Numbered from the stretch's first letter, positions 27,251-35,855 are shown. The stretch is 64,000 nt of DNA from Stenotrophomonas aracearum (GCF_031834615.1 NZ_CP115543.1:310001-374000); one strand, 5' to 3'. Notes: generated from the letters alone by a model not told the origin. A program made the numbers and translations.

Positions 27251-27274
27251 CAGCCGGGCAGGGCCCGGCTCTAC
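27251..27274 (-). repeat. GTAG palindromic repeat, reverse copy abutting symE
   Basis: Reads GTAGAGCCGGG-CCCTG-CCCGGCTG on the minus strand. Its TAG (27273-27271) is the final stop codon of the SymE-like reading frame. Confidence 0.85.
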
Positions 27275-27594
27275 CGTTCCTCATCCGCCTCGCGTGAGCG
27301 CTTCTTCCTTGGCTCGTGCTTGCGATAGCGGTAGGGCAGGGGGACTGGGGTTTCGTCCAGTATCAGGGTCACGCGGCCGGGTGAGGTCTCCACCCATACA
27401 CGGTGACCCACCTTCAGCCCCAGTCACTCAAGCCAGACCCCGCACAGCTGCAGGCGGGGAATGAAGAGTCCAGGTGGCAGGATGTTGCCGGCCGGGTGTT
27501 GCAGGGCGGAAATGCGGATGCTCTTGGGCTGGTGCCAGCCGATGCCGACCTGCTGGTTGGGGTCGGTGGACGATTCCATCTTCGAACTGCTCAT
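27271..27594 (-). pseudogene. symE: SymE-like toxin gene interrupted by an in-frame TGA
   Basis: Reading from ATG 27594 (GGGAG seven bases upstream) the frame encodes 56 residues ending PRLQLCGVWLE, then TGA at 27426-27424, and continues without frameshift for 50 codons: LGLKVGHRVWVETSPGRVTL, then ILDETPVPLPYRYRKHE and a basic tail, to TAG 27273-27271. Joined across the TGA, the sequence has the SymE/AbrB-like core 'L-x-L-x-G-x-W-L-E-x-x-G-x-x-x-G-x-x-V'. A CGA-to-TGA change would explain the stop. SymE proteins are SOS-linked type I toxins controlled by the antisense RNA SymR. Either the toxin is inactive, or a 56-residue fragment is made. A sequencing error cannot be excluded. Confidence 0.72.
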
Positions 27595-27614
27595 GCGAGT
27601 ACTCCCTTGGAAGT

Positions 27615-27639
27615 ACTCCCTCGTCGGCGACGAGGGAGT
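27615..27639. repeat. Perfect 11-bp stem hairpin in the symE leader
   Basis: ACTCCCTCGTC (27615-27625), loop GGC, GACGAGGGAGT (27629-27639). In the symE message the hairpin lies just upstream of the Shine-Dalgarno sequence, and its ACTCCC arm is repeated at 27601-27606, complementary to the GGGAG ribosome site. Confidence 0.8.
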
Positions 27640-28009
27640 CGGGAGGTTGATATCCGTTCGACCAACGGTGTGACTTATTTCCCCACGGGGTGTTGTATTC
27701 GCCACCCACCCGACGCAGAACTGCATACTTTCATTAGTCGAACGAGGGGATATCAAACCCCGAGCCAACACGATGCACAGCTGCTCAATGACAGAGAAGT
27801 TGGCATTTCCTAAGGATAACGGTGTATCGATACGCCGCGTCTATGGGCGTCGCAAGTGGGCCGGATATTGGCTGGCGCGGCATTTTTAGTGCTACAGAGG
27901 TCGCAGAATCAACGGTTCAATGCCCGTTGGAATGTCGAAGAATTTTGATGTGCGCTCATGTAGCGCTGTCGCTAACGGCCGTTCGTGCGCTGGCTTCCGC
28001 TTGGGTCCG

Positions 28010-28034
28010 CGATGACACGCGTGGCGTGTCACTA
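28010..28034 (-). repeat. GTAG palindromic repeat variant, left arm of an inverted pair
   Basis: Minus strand reads GTAGTGACACGCC-ACG-CGTGTCATCG. The stem ACACGC differs from the GGCC- and GGGC-type copies elsewhere. Confidence 0.75.
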
Positions 28035-28053
28035 CGCTTGCGCGCGAAGCTGC

Positions 28054-28078
28054 GTAGCGACACGCCATGCGTGTCCCA
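28054..28078 (+). repeat. GTAG palindromic repeat variant, right arm of an inverted pair
   Basis: GTAGCGACACGCC-ATG-CGTGTCCCAC, head-to-head with the copy at 28010-28034 across a 19-base spacer, so the two GTAG ends face each other. It ends 25 bases from the pncA stop. Confidence 0.75.
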
Positions 28079-28103
28079 CGCGCCGCCGGATCACACGCGC
28101 CCC

Positions 28104-28742
28104 TCAAACGATGGCGATCTTCGCCTTCGCCAGCGCCTCACGGACCATCCCATCATTGGCCTCGGTCACCGGCCGCGTCAGGTCCCAAAGGAACTTCACG
28201 CGGAACCCGGACTTCACCGCATCCTGCGCACTCCACAGCACGCAATAGTCGCGTGCCAACCCACACACATGTACCTCGCGGATGCCACGCTCATGCAGCC
28301 ACCCGGCCAGACCCGTGGGCGGGCGGTTACCGTCCGGCCCATGGTTCTCGCGGAACGCGCTGTACGAGTCCACCTCGCGCCGCGTGCCCTTGCGCAGGAT
28401 CAGGTCCGCAGGCGTCCAGTCCACCGCCGGGTGCAACACCGCGCCCGGCGTGTCCTGCACGCAGTGGTCCGGCCACAGCGTCTGCGGCTGCGCGTGCAGC
28501 AGGATGGTCTCGAACGGCAGCTGGCCCGGTTGCTGGCTGGCATAGGAGGCGTGATCCGCCGGGTGCCAGTCCTGCGTGGCCACCACCGTGCGGTACTGGC
28601 GCTGGGACAGCAACGCCGCAATGCCCGGCACGATCCCGTCGCCGTCCACGCAGGGCAGCGCACCGCCGGGCATGAAGTCCGGCTGCAGATCGATCACGAC
28701 CAGGGCAACGTCAGCGGGGAATTTGCTCATGTCAGGCGTCAT
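28104..28742 (-). CDS. pncA: Nicotinamidase
   Basis: 212 residues (ATG 28742; ATG 28730 is an alternative). Isochorismatase-like hydrolase that turns nicotinamide into nicotinate for the deamidating NAD salvage route. Visible: ALVVIDLQPDFMPGGALPC with catalytic Asp, the metal ligands in ATQDWHPADHASY, catalytic Lys in LILRKGTRREVDSYSAF, and nucleophile Cys in VCGLARDYCVLWSAQDA. It is separated by the metE gene from four non-deamidating NAD salvage genes. No nicotinate phosphoribosyltransferase is in the window. Confidence 0.93.
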   Translation of the reverse strand: MTPDMSKFPADVALVVIDLQPDFMPGGALPCVDGDGIVPGIAALLSQRQYRTVVATQDWHPADHASYASQQPGQLPFETILLHAQPQTLWPDHCVQDTPGAVLHPAVDWTPADLILRKGTRREVDSYSAFRENHGPDGNRPPTGLAGWLHERGIREVHVCGLARDYCVLWSAQDAVKSGFRVKFLWDLTRPVTEANDGMVREALAKAKIAIV

Positions 28743-28748
28743 GCGGAG

Positions 28749-28777
28749 AGGGGTGTCCCAGTGTAGCGGACACCCCT
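28749..28777 (-). terminator. Hairpin between metE and pncA
   Basis: A 10-bp inverted repeat AGGGGTGTCC (28749-28758) / GGACACCCCT (28768-28777) sits just after the metE stop in the direction of transcription. No T-run follows, so it may be a weak terminator or a message-end stabiliser. Confidence 0.55.
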
Positions 28778-28792
28778 GAACCGGATTCCGCG

Positions 28793-31090
28793 TCAGGCCG
28801 CGTTGGCGTCCGCCGTCTCATCCCGCAACTGCCGCGCCGCAGCCACCAGCGCTTCCAGCGCCGCCCGGGTTTCCTTCCAGCCGCGGGTCTTGAGTCCGCA
28901 GTCCGGGTTCACCCAGATCTGCTCCGGTCGCAGCACCTCGGCGGCCTTGCGCAGTAGCGAGAGCATCTCTTCCTTGTCCGGCACGCGCGGGGAATGGATG
29001 TCGTACATACCCGGCCCGATCTCGTTCGGGTACTGGAACTTCACGAAAGCATCCAGCAGTTCCATCCGCGAGCGCGAGGTCTCGATCGAGATCACATCGG
29101 CGTCCATCGCCGCCACCGAGTGGATGATGTCGTTGAACTCGGAGTAGCACATGTGGGTGTGGATCTGGGTAGCGTCACGCACGCCGCTCGCACTGATCCG
29201 GAAGGCTTCCACCGCCCAGTCCAGGTACTCGCGCCATTGTGCGCGACGCAGCGGCAGACCTTCGCGGATCGCCGGTTCGTCGATCTGGATCACGCCGATG
29301 CCGGCCGTTTCCAGGTCCAGCACCTCATCACGAAGTGCCAGCGCGATCTGCCGGCAGGTATCGGCACGTGCCTGGTCGTCGCGCACGAACGACCACTGCA
29401 GTACCGTCACCGGGCCGGTCAACATGCCCTTCATCGGCCGGTCGGTCAGCGACTGTGCGTACTGCGACCAACGCACCGTCATCGGCTGCGGGCGGCTCAC
29501 GTCGCCGTAGATCACCGGCGGCTTCACGCAGCGCGAGCCATAGCTCTGCACCCAGCCGTTCTTGGTGAAGGCGAAGCCTTCCAGCTGCTCGCCGAAGTAC
29601 TCCACCATGTCGTTGCGCTCGAATTCGCCATGCACCAGCACGTCCAGCCCGATCTGCTCCTGGATGCGCACGCAGTGCTCGGTCTGGGTGGCGAGGAAGG
29701 CGTCGTAGTCTGCGTCGGAGAGCGTGCCGGACTTGTTGCGCGCACGCGCCTCGCGCACTTCCTGCGTCTGCGGGAACGAGCCAATCGTAGTGGTGGGGTA
29801 GCGCGGCAGCTTGAGTGCGGCAGCCTGTGCCAGATGGCGCTGGGGATAGCGGCTATGGCGCTGCGCATCAGCTGCGGTCAGCGCGGAGAGACGCGCGGCC
29901 ACGGCGGGGTTGTGCACGCGCGGCGACCGGCGGCGCGATTCAATGCGCTCGCGCGAGGAGGCCAATGCAGCTTCGGCGCGTGCCGGCGCATCGATGGCGT
30001 CGGCCAGCACGCGCAGCTCGCCCAGCTTCTGCTTCGAGAACGCCAGCCAGCCACGCAGTTCGTCGTCCAGCTTCTTTTCGTGGTCCAGGTCCACCGGGGT
30101 GTGCAGCAGCGAACACGAAGGCGCCAGCCACAGGCAGTCGCTGCCCAGCTGGCCATGCGCGTAACGCGCCAGCACCAGCGCATTGTCCAGATGGGTGCGC
30201 CAGATGTTGCGGCCATTGACCAGGCCCGCGGAAAGCACGCGGCCCGCCGGCAGCGCCTTGATCACCGCATCCAGTTGTTCCGGCGCGCGCACCAGGTCCA
30301 CGTGCAGGCCATTCACCGGCAGCGAAGCAGCCAGTTCCAGGTTGTCGTCCAGCGCGCCGAAGTAGGTGGCCACCAGCACCTTGGGGCGTGCGGTTTGGGC
30401 CAGCACTGCATAGGCGTGGGTGAACGCGGCGCGGGCTTCCGGGCTGAGGTCCTGTACCAGCGCTGGCTCGTCCAGCTGCACCCACTGCGCACCGGCCGCC
30501 TGCAGCTGGCCCAGCAATTCCACGTACACCGGCAGCAGCGCATCCAGCAGGTCCAACGACGGGCTGCCATCCACGGTCTTGGACAGCAGCAGGAACGTCA
30601 CCGGGCCAATCAGCACGGGACGGGTTTCAATGCCCAGCGCCTTGGCCTGGCGGTACTCGGCCAGCGGCTTGTCGCCGCGCAGCGCGAAGCCCTGGCCGGC
30701 CTGCAGTTCGGGCACCAGGTAGTGGTAGTTGGTGTCGAACCACTTGGTCATTTCCAGCGCATGCAGGTCCACGCCTTCGCGCTGCAGCCCCCGCGCCATA
30801 GCGAAGTAGCCGGTGAGCGGGTCGGCGTCGGCCAGTGCGCGGTAGCGGGCCGGAATGGCATCGAACAGGAAGGCGGCATCCAGTACCTGGTCGTACAGGC
30901 TGAAGTCGTTGCTGGGCGGAACATCCACCCCGGCATCGCGTTGCAGCTGCCAGTGCGTGGCCCGCAGGCCGGCGGCGGTGTCCAGCAGAGAAGTGGCGCT
31001 GCTTTGGCCCGACCAGAACGCTTCCAGCGCGCGCTTGAGCTCGCGTTTGGCGCCGATGCGGGGGAAGCCCAGATTGGTAACAGTGGTCAT
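28793..31090 (-). CDS. metE: Cobalamin-independent methionine synthase
   Basis: 765 residues, full length for MetE. It transfers the methyl group of 5-methyl-THF-triglutamate to homocysteine using zinc. N-terminal start is [20 protein letters not shown]; the C-terminal catalytic half shows [62 protein letters not shown] (zinc His and Cys) and [11 protein letters not shown] (zinc Cys). Start ATG 31090 has GAGGA nine bases upstream. A cobalamin riboswitch lies in its long leader, so the gene is predicted to be shut off when B12 is available and the B12-dependent enzyme MetH can work. Confidence 0.96.
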   Translation of the reverse strand: MTTVTNLGFPRIGAKRELKRALEAFWSGQSSATSLLDTAAGLRATHWQLQRDAGVDVPPSNDFSLYDQVLDAAFLFDAIPARYRALADADPLTGYFAMARGLQREGVDLHALEMTKWFDTNYHYLVPELQAGQGFALRGDKPLAEYRQAKALGIETRPVLIGPVTFLLLSKTVDGSPSLDLLDALLPVYVELLGQLQAAGAQWVQLDEPALVQDLSPEARAAFTHAYAVLAQTARPKVLVATYFGALDDNLELAASLPVNGLHVDLVRAPEQLDAVIKALPAGRVLSAGLVNGRNIWRTHLDNALVLARYAHGQLGSDCLWLAPSCSLLHTPVDLDHEKKLDDELRGWLAFSKQKLGELRVLADAIDAPARAEAALASSRERIESRRRSPRVHNPAVAARLSALTAADAQRHSRYPQRHLAQAAALKLPRYPTTTIGSFPQTQEVREARARNKSGTLSDADYDAFLATQTEHCVRIQEQIGLDVLVHGEFERNDMVEYFGEQLEGFAFTKNGWVQSYGSRCVKPPVIYGDVSRPQPMTVRWSQYAQSLTDRPMKGMLTGPVTVLQWSFVRDDQARADTCRQIALALRDEVLDLETAGIGVIQIDEPAIREGLPLRRAQWREYLDWAVEAFRISASGVRDATQIHTHMCYSEFNDIIHSVAAMDADVISIETSRSRMELLDAFVKFQYPNEIGPGMYDIHSPRVPDKEEMLSLLRKAAEVLRPEQIWVNPDCGLKTRGWKETRAALEALVAAARQLRDETADANAA

Positions 31091-31317
31091 GAAACGTATC
31101 CTCATTGCGTAGGCATTGAGGAACGAAGGAACTGCGCGGCCCGCACGCCATTGCTGCCGTGCCCGCCCCGCCAGCGACCTTCGCCCCCGCGGGCGAACCG
31201 GATGCCACGAAGCGGACGCACGGGGGCAGCGCCCTGCACTGTGCAAGGCGTCAGGCCCCGGCAACCTCCCCGCGGACGTTCCAGGTCGAATCAGAGGACG
31301 GTCGTGTCCTCCGGCCG

Positions 31318-31497
31318 GGGCCGGTATTCGGGCTGATGGACACGGGCGCGAACGCCCACCTACTCTCTGCCGCTTCCCAGGCCGCAAAGCCCAGTGCTGT
31401 TGGCAGGTGTCGTTTCCATTCACCGCTGCGGGGCAGCTCCGGAATGGGTGCGCAAGGCACCGTCACCGGATTCCCGTTTAAACCCATCCCTTCATCT
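31318..31497 (-). ncRNA. Cobalamin riboswitch in the metE leader
   Basis: On the minus strand the ~180 bases from 31497 to 31318 contain the hallmark blocks in order: GGGAATCCGGTG, then GGAGCTGCCCCGCAGCGG, TGAATGGAAACGACACC, CAGCACTGGG, CTGGGAAGCGG and a closing GCCCGAATACCGGCC. These match the conserved B12-riboswitch core and the B12 box. The ~230 bases between it and the metE ATG contain a GAGGACACGACCGTCCTC stem that could form the expression platform. Sequence match is by eye; boundaries are approximate. Confidence 0.92.
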
Positions 31498-31567
31498 GCA
31501 TGAAGAGATGGATACCTTCGGCGAGCACAAGGTAGGCCGATTGGGGGATGGGGTCAAGGGCTGGCTG

Positions 31568-32992
31568 TCAGAGACGAGCGACATCGGCCCGATGGCGGAT
31601 CGCGGCGAGGTTGTCATCCTGGATCAAACGGCCGTTCTCCCAGACCGTGACCATCGCGTCTTCGAAGCCCAGCGGCAGGCCGACCTCCTCGGTCGCGTCC
31701 GCCTCGGCTGGCACCGATACCGTGCGGAACTGGCCGTACTCGCGGTGGCGCAGCAGACGCAGGCGGCCACGCTTGCTCTGCTTGCCGCTATCGGTCACCG
31801 GATCCTTGTAGACGTCGATCCAGCGACCGTCCACACGGGCGGCCGAGCACTTCAGCGCGAACTTCTGTGTGTCACGGTCCAGCCGCTGCAGCAGCGCACC
31901 GCCCATGCCGAAGGCAACGTTGTCGGCCGCGTACCCGGCCGCGGTGATGTGCTCCAGGATTGCGCGGATGCTGTCCGGGTTCACACCGTCGCCCTGGATC
32001 ACCCGCACATGGTTCAGCACCCTGTAGCCCTTTGCGCTCATCGTGTGCCCGAACGCCTCGTCCAGCAGTTCCAGGCACTGCAGGACGACGGTAACTGGAT
32101 CGCCTGAATCCGGGCGGATCACTACCGTTGCCCCCGAATCGATCACCTGCTGGCGCAGGGTGCTGCCCCAGTGCTGGCGGATGGCGTTGTAGATGTCGTA
32201 GCTGTCCGATACCACCGCGACCAGCGCACCCGGCTTGGCGAACTTCGCCAGCATGTTGCGGTATGCCTCCACCTCTTTCTCGCGGCCCCAGCTGGTGATC
32301 GTGCTGTGCTCGGCGGCGGGGATGGAGTACCCCGCCATGGTCTCGTGATAGAACGCCTTGGCGAACAGCAGGGCCGACACGGTGTCGGTACCCAGGAAGT
32401 TCACCAGGTGCGCTGCACCACCGATGGCGGCGGATTCGACACTCGAAACGCCACGACTACCGAAATCGTGCAGCTTGAATGGCAACTGGCCCTCCGGATC
32501 GTCACTGGTAAGGTCCAGGAAGCGGCGGATGGTCTGCTTGGCATGCCAGCTGGTGGTTGCCACCGTTACCGGGTACCAGATGCGAAGCAGCATCGTTTCC
32601 AGGTACGACGGCACCCAGAACGCCTGCGGGTCCGTCGATTCGATGGTCATCAGGGCGTTGTGCACCGGAACCACGGTGCCTTCCGGTACGGCCCGGATGC
32701 GGATCGGCATGAGACCGTGGTGCTGGTCGACGATGTAGCGCCAGCCTTCCTCGTTGAAGGGAAGGCCATGGGCAAGGAAGAGATCACGCGCCGCGTCGAC
32801 CTCGGCGTGGGTGATCGGCTTGGACAGGTACTGTTTCAGGATCGCCTGCAGGCCGAAGAAGACCGTGCGGTCGTAAAGGCCGCCGCGCGATTCCACGTAG
32901 AAAAAGGTGGCATCGGTTCCCGGCGGGTACTGCAGCCAATGGCTGGCCTTGTAGCTGTCGGTGTTGAGGAGAAGATTATCGAGGTAATGCAT
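31568..32992 (-). CDS. nadV: Nicotinamide phosphoribosyltransferase (NAMPT/NadV)
   Basis: 474 residues. It joins nicotinamide and PRPP into NMN, the first step of non-deamidating NAD salvage. Family marks: NLLLNTDSYKASHWLQYPPG, FFGLQAILKQYL, HDFGSRGVSSVESAAIGGAA, the phosphate-binding VIRPDSGDP and the C-terminal QKFALKCSAARVDGRWIDVY with KDPVTDSGKQSKRGR. Start ATG 32992 has AGGAG ten bases upstream. It is last in the order pnuC-nadR-nadM/nudix-nadV, all on the minus strand with gaps of 65-79 bases. Genes of this family are also common in phages and large plasmids. Confidence 0.93.
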   Translation of the reverse strand: MHYLDNLLLNTDSYKASHWLQYPPGTDATFFYVESRGGLYDRTVFFGLQAILKQYLSKPITHAEVDAARDLFLAHGLPFNEEGWRYIVDQHHGLMPIRIRAVPEGTVVPVHNALMTIESTDPQAFWVPSYLETMLLRIWYPVTVATTSWHAKQTIRRFLDLTSDDPEGQLPFKLHDFGSRGVSSVESAAIGGAAHLVNFLGTDTVSALLFAKAFYHETMAGYSIPAAEHSTITSWGREKEVEAYRNMLAKFAKPGALVAVVSDSYDIYNAIRQHWGSTLRQQVIDSGATVVIRPDSGDPVTVVLQCLELLDEAFGHTMSAKGYRVLNHVRVIQGDGVNPDSIRAILEHITAAGYAADNVAFGMGGALLQRLDRDTQKFALKCSAARVDGRWIDVYKDPVTDSGKQSKRGRLRLLRHREYGQFRTVSVPAEADATEEVGLPLGFEDAMVTVWENGRLIQDDNLAAIRHRADVARL

Positions 32993-33057
32993 GACGGAAG
33001 CTCCTTCGCGTCGGGTGGCGCCTGCGGTCTATCCGCGGGCGATGGAACGGGTCGGGC

Positions 33058-34107
33058 TCAGCCCCGGCCCAGGAAGAACTCCAGAATGTGCAGGTGGTCT
33101 TCGTACAGCTGCGGGCCCATGTCCAGCGCCTCGCTTACCGGGATCCAGCGCGCCTTGTCGGCGTCATCGCAACCACGCACGGGCGGTAGTTCACCGGCGG
33201 CAAACTCGAAGTGGAAGGCGTGGGTGATGGTGCGGCCACGCTGGCTGCGGTCGGGATGGTCGAAGACCTGTTGGCCCTTCAACGAGCCCTTCAGCACCGG
33301 CAGCGGGATCTTCAGACGGGTCTCTTCGCGCAGCTCACGCAGGCAGCTGTCGAGCAACGTCTGTTGCTGGCCCACGAACCCGCCCGGCAGGGCCCACAGT
33401 CCCTTGCCCGGTTCCGAGCGACGACGTACCAGCAGAACGTGGCCGGAGTGCACGACCACCGCATCGGTAGTGACGAAGGTAGGCGCATAAGGCGCATCCT
33501 TCCAGGCGGCCCGGTACTGCTCGATGAAACGGTACTCGGCCACCAGCTGGCCGTACGCCGGAGCGCTCTTCCGGAAGGCTTCCAGCATTTCGTACACGGG
33601 CGCGGGGACATTGCCGCGCAACATCAGCAGTGCGCCGTGGAAGTCCAGGTCACCGGACTCGAACAGGTAGCGGCGCAGTTCCGTGGCCGACAACGTCTCG
33701 GTGTGCTGCACATCCACCAGCGGCCATTGCGGGAACTCGCGCAGGTAGTAGCTCGAGGCATCCTTGTCCATGCCCACCAGCCCCACCTTGGCGTCCGCCG
33801 TCGCACCGTCGGCACGCAGTGCGTCGGCCACGGCCCGCTGTACGCCGGCAATCCAGTGCGCCTCGTTGTACAGGTGATCGCGGAGCGGGCGGATGATCAG
33901 CCGGGCTGCATCGCCCTCAAGGGCGGCCTGGATCATTACGGCGCGTTCGGCCACGGTCCAGGGATTGCGGAGACTGCGAGGGGTATCGGCAGAACCGACC
34001 AGGAAGATCAGCTTGCGGGCCCGGCTCAGGGCCAGGCGGGCAACAGCGGCATGGCCGTTGTGGAAGGGCTCGAAACGCCCAATGAAGACGAGATAGTCGT
34101 ATTCCAT
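33058..34107 (-). CDS. nadM: Bifunctional NMN adenylyltransferase (NadM) / Nudix hydrolase
   Basis: 349 residues. Residues 1-~180 are an archaeal-type NadM nucleotidyltransferase: YLVFIGRFEPFHNGHAAVAR with the HxGH site, then FLVGSADTPRSLRNPWTVAE. Residues ~205-349 are a Nudix domain; the box reads GGFVGQQQTLLDSCLRELRE followed by ETRLKI, so the REUxEE metal-binding core is intact but the first box Glu is Gln. The fusion is like Synechocystis slr0787, which I recall makes NAD and hydrolyses ADP-ribose. Next to NAMPT it completes nicotinamide to NAD in two steps. A truly regulatory NrtR would have a wHTH tail, which is absent. Confidence 0.92.
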   Translation of the reverse strand: MEYDYLVFIGRFEPFHNGHAAVARLALSRARKLIFLVGSADTPRSLRNPWTVAERAVMIQAALEGDAARLIIRPLRDHLYNEAHWIAGVQRAVADALRADGATADAKVGLVGMDKDASSYYLREFPQWPLVDVQHTETLSATELRRYLFESGDLDFHGALLMLRGNVPAPVYEMLEAFRKSAPAYGQLVAEYRFIEQYRAAWKDAPYAPTFVTTDAVVVHSGHVLLVRRRSEPGKGLWALPGGFVGQQQTLLDSCLRELREETRLKIPLPVLKGSLKGQQVFDHPDRSQRGRTITHAFHFEFAAGELPPVRGCDDADKARWIPVSEALDMGPQLYEDHLHILEFFLGRG

Positions 34108-34186
34108 GAGAATCCCTCATGTCGTTGTGGCTGCCGCGGGTCTGTCCCTTGGCTTGCAATAGATGCTACGCCTCCTGTTCAGGCCG

Positions 34187-35266
34187 TCAAGCCCGGGCTC
34201 GCTGTCGCGGGCCATCGTGCCCATCCAGTGCCTGGACCACCTGCGACACGCGCGCTTCAACCGGACCCACCAGGATGGTGAACGGCATTCTCAGTGCCGA
34301 CAGCGCCGCCACGTAGGCGCGTTGTTGCGCCAGCCTGAAGCTTTCGTCGCGGCGGGTGCCGTCCTGCACGAACGGGAAGTCAGCCGCGCACAGGAACAGC
34401 ATGTCGTAGCGCCGCTGTGCGTGGGCGTGCAATGCCGGCTCGGCGCGACCGAACATGTCCTCGCAATAGAGGAGTGTGGTCAGCGGGGTGGTGTCGCATA
34501 CAAGCCAGCGGTTGGCTTGGCAGGCCATCACGTCTTCGCGGGCTACCTGCACTTCGGCGATGTGCAGCAGGTCGTCGTAACCCAGCGCGCCCTGGCGTGC
34601 CTCCCAATGCTCGCGTCCGAACTCCGGTACCCACTGCGTCTGCAGATGCGCTGCCAATGCAGCGGCAAGCGTGCTCTTGCCGGTGGATTCACCACCCAGC
34701 AGGCCAATCCTGCCGACGAAACCTGCGTACACCCGAGGATCGAGAAATCCGCGCAATGCATGCGGATCGCGCCGCAGCGCCGTGCCCGAGACAGGAATGA
34801 GGCAACGTGCCAGGTCCAGGCACACGTGCGCCACGGGCCAGTGCGCGCCGGCCTCGGCACTGAACGCCTCCTGCAGGGCCGCTGCAAAGCCGTCGCCGTA
34901 CGACTCGCTGGTAAACACCGCATCCACCCGCTGGCCCCATAGGGCGATGCACACCCACGCCACGAACGCGCGCTGCGCCGCGTCATCGTCCAGGTTCGTG
35001 GGCAATCTGCGCACTGGCAGGTTGCGCCGCAGGCACTCGGCGGCCAGTCGTGCATCGTCCAGCACCAGCCGCTCAAGAGTGGGGTAAAGCGCGTGGAGCC
35101 ACGCATCACGCTGTGCGGCGTGGCAGCCGTCGAACTCCGGCTCGCTCCAGCTCAGCACCAGCACACGCTCGCAGCGTGCCACGGCATGGTCGATCAGTGC
35201 CTGGTGGCCCCGATGCAACGGGCTGAACTTGCCAACCACCAGTCCCGTGCCGAAGCGCTCAGTCAT
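34187..35266 (-). CDS. nadR: NadR-type NMN adenylyltransferase / ribosylnicotinamide kinase
   Basis: 359 residues without the N-terminal DNA-binding domain of enterobacterial NadR. Residues 1-~170 are the adenylyltransferase: GLVVGKFSPLHRGHQALIDH with HxGH, and ISGTALRRDPH-like VSGTALRRDPHALRGFLDP. Residues ~185-350 are the kinase with Walker A GGESTGKST and QTQWVPEFGREHW. It phosphorylates nicotinamide riboside to NMN, trapping what PnuC imports, and can then adenylate it. The start overlaps the end of pnuC by 8 bases, so import and phosphorylation are translationally coupled. Confidence 0.93.
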   Translation of the reverse strand: MTERFGTGLVVGKFSPLHRGHQALIDHAVARCERVLVLSWSEPEFDGCHAAQRDAWLHALYPTLERLVLDDARLAAECLRRNLPVRRLPTNLDDDAAQRAFVAWVCIALWGQRVDAVFTSESYGDGFAAALQEAFSAEAGAHWPVAHVCLDLARCLIPVSGTALRRDPHALRGFLDPRVYAGFVGRIGLLGGESTGKSTLAAALAAHLQTQWVPEFGREHWEARQGALGYDDLLHIAEVQVAREDVMACQANRWLVCDTTPLTTLLYCEDMFGRAEPALHAHAQRRYDMLFLCAADFPFVQDGTRRDESFRLAQQRAYVAALSALRMPFTILVGPVEARVSQVVQALDGHDGPRQRARA

Positions 35267-35855
35267 GTGCGCCGACGCCCCCTTCAGCCGGTGCGGATTG
35301 TTCGCGCATCAACCGCGGCCAGTGTCGCAGTGACACTACTGCATTGATCCAGAAAACCACGTAGAGCAACGCGGTAAGGTGCAGTCCGCGGCTGGCGTAT
35401 AGCGGCACGGCAACGCTGTTGACCATCAACCAGAACCACCATGAGTGCAGCTTGCGGCGCATCATCAACAACTGCGCGACAACGCTGAGCACGAGGATCG
35501 CTGAATCCAGGAACGGCGCGTAGGCATCGGTCCAGGTATGCAGCAGCAACCCGTAGCCGATGCTTGCCAGCACCGCTGCCGGCAGTATCCAGGCGAGGGT
35601 CGGCAAGCGAACGTTGGTGATGGGCAAGGCATGCCCATGACCGCCGCGCAGCCACTGCCACCAGCCGATCACGCTGGTGACCACGAACACGCCCTGCAGC
35701 ACCACGTCGGCGTACAGCCGGGCTTCGTAGAACACCAAGGCAAACAGGCTGCAGCCGATGATGCCCGTCCACCAGGTGTGGACGCTGTTGCGGCCGGCAA
35801 GCAGGATGGACGCGGCCACGGTAACGTTGGCGGCGATTTCCAGGGCCGTGGTCAC
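35259..35855 (-). CDS. pnuC: Nicotinamide riboside transporter PnuC
   Basis: 198 residues from GTG 35855, chosen for the GGGAG site eight bases upstream and because earlier codons are not membrane-protein-like. About seven membrane segments; PnuC signatures include NSVHTWWTGIIGCSLFALVF, EARLYADVVLQGVFVVTSVI, GWWQWL and WFWLMVNSVAVPLYASRGLH (WxxW and N motifs of vitamin transporters). It lets nicotinamide riboside diffuse in, driven by NadR phosphorylation. First gene of the NAD salvage cluster; its promoter must lie in 35856-36046, shared with the divergent gene at 36047. Confidence 0.92.
   Translation of the reverse strand: MTTALEIAANVTVAASILLAGRNSVHTWWTGIIGCSLFALVFYEARLYADVVLQGVFVVTSVIGWWQWLRGGHGHALPITNVRLPTLAWILPAAVLASIGYGLLLHTWTDAYAPFLDSAILVLSVVAQLLMMRRKLHSWWFWLMVNSVAVPLYASRGLHLTALLYVVFWINAVVSLRHWPRLMREQSAPAEGGVGAHD

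Larger units (their letters stand above)
27595..28103. other. AT-richer region upstream of symE, no gene supported
   Basis: About 500 bases with composition and codon texture unlike the neighbours. It contains a perfect 11-bp hairpin (27615-27639), a spaced inverted repeat GATATCCGTTCGAC (27649-27662) / GTCGAACGAGGGGATATC (27737-27754), and an inverted pair of GTAG repeats (28010-28078). By position a SymR-like antisense RNA could start here on the plus strand, but I find no convincing promoter. Open frames across it are not protein-like. Confidence 0.5.

Noticed and set aside
27424..27426. TGA as a selenocysteine codon in symE
   Set aside because: SymE proteins are not selenoproteins, no SECIS-like stem is evident after the codon, and a CGA to TGA change explains it simply.
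27822..28766. Plus-strand frame of 314 codons from the symE island into pncA
   Set aside because: Half lies opposite pncA and the rest has no protein-like character; it crosses a pair of repeats.
28994..31336. A 780-codon open frame antisense to metE
   Set aside because: Arg/His/Gln-rich, no motif, fully inside metE; explained by the codon bias of the opposite strand.
31490..31505. Hairpin CTTCAT/ATGAAG as the terminator of nadV
   Set aside because: Only six base pairs and no T-run in the direction of transcription.
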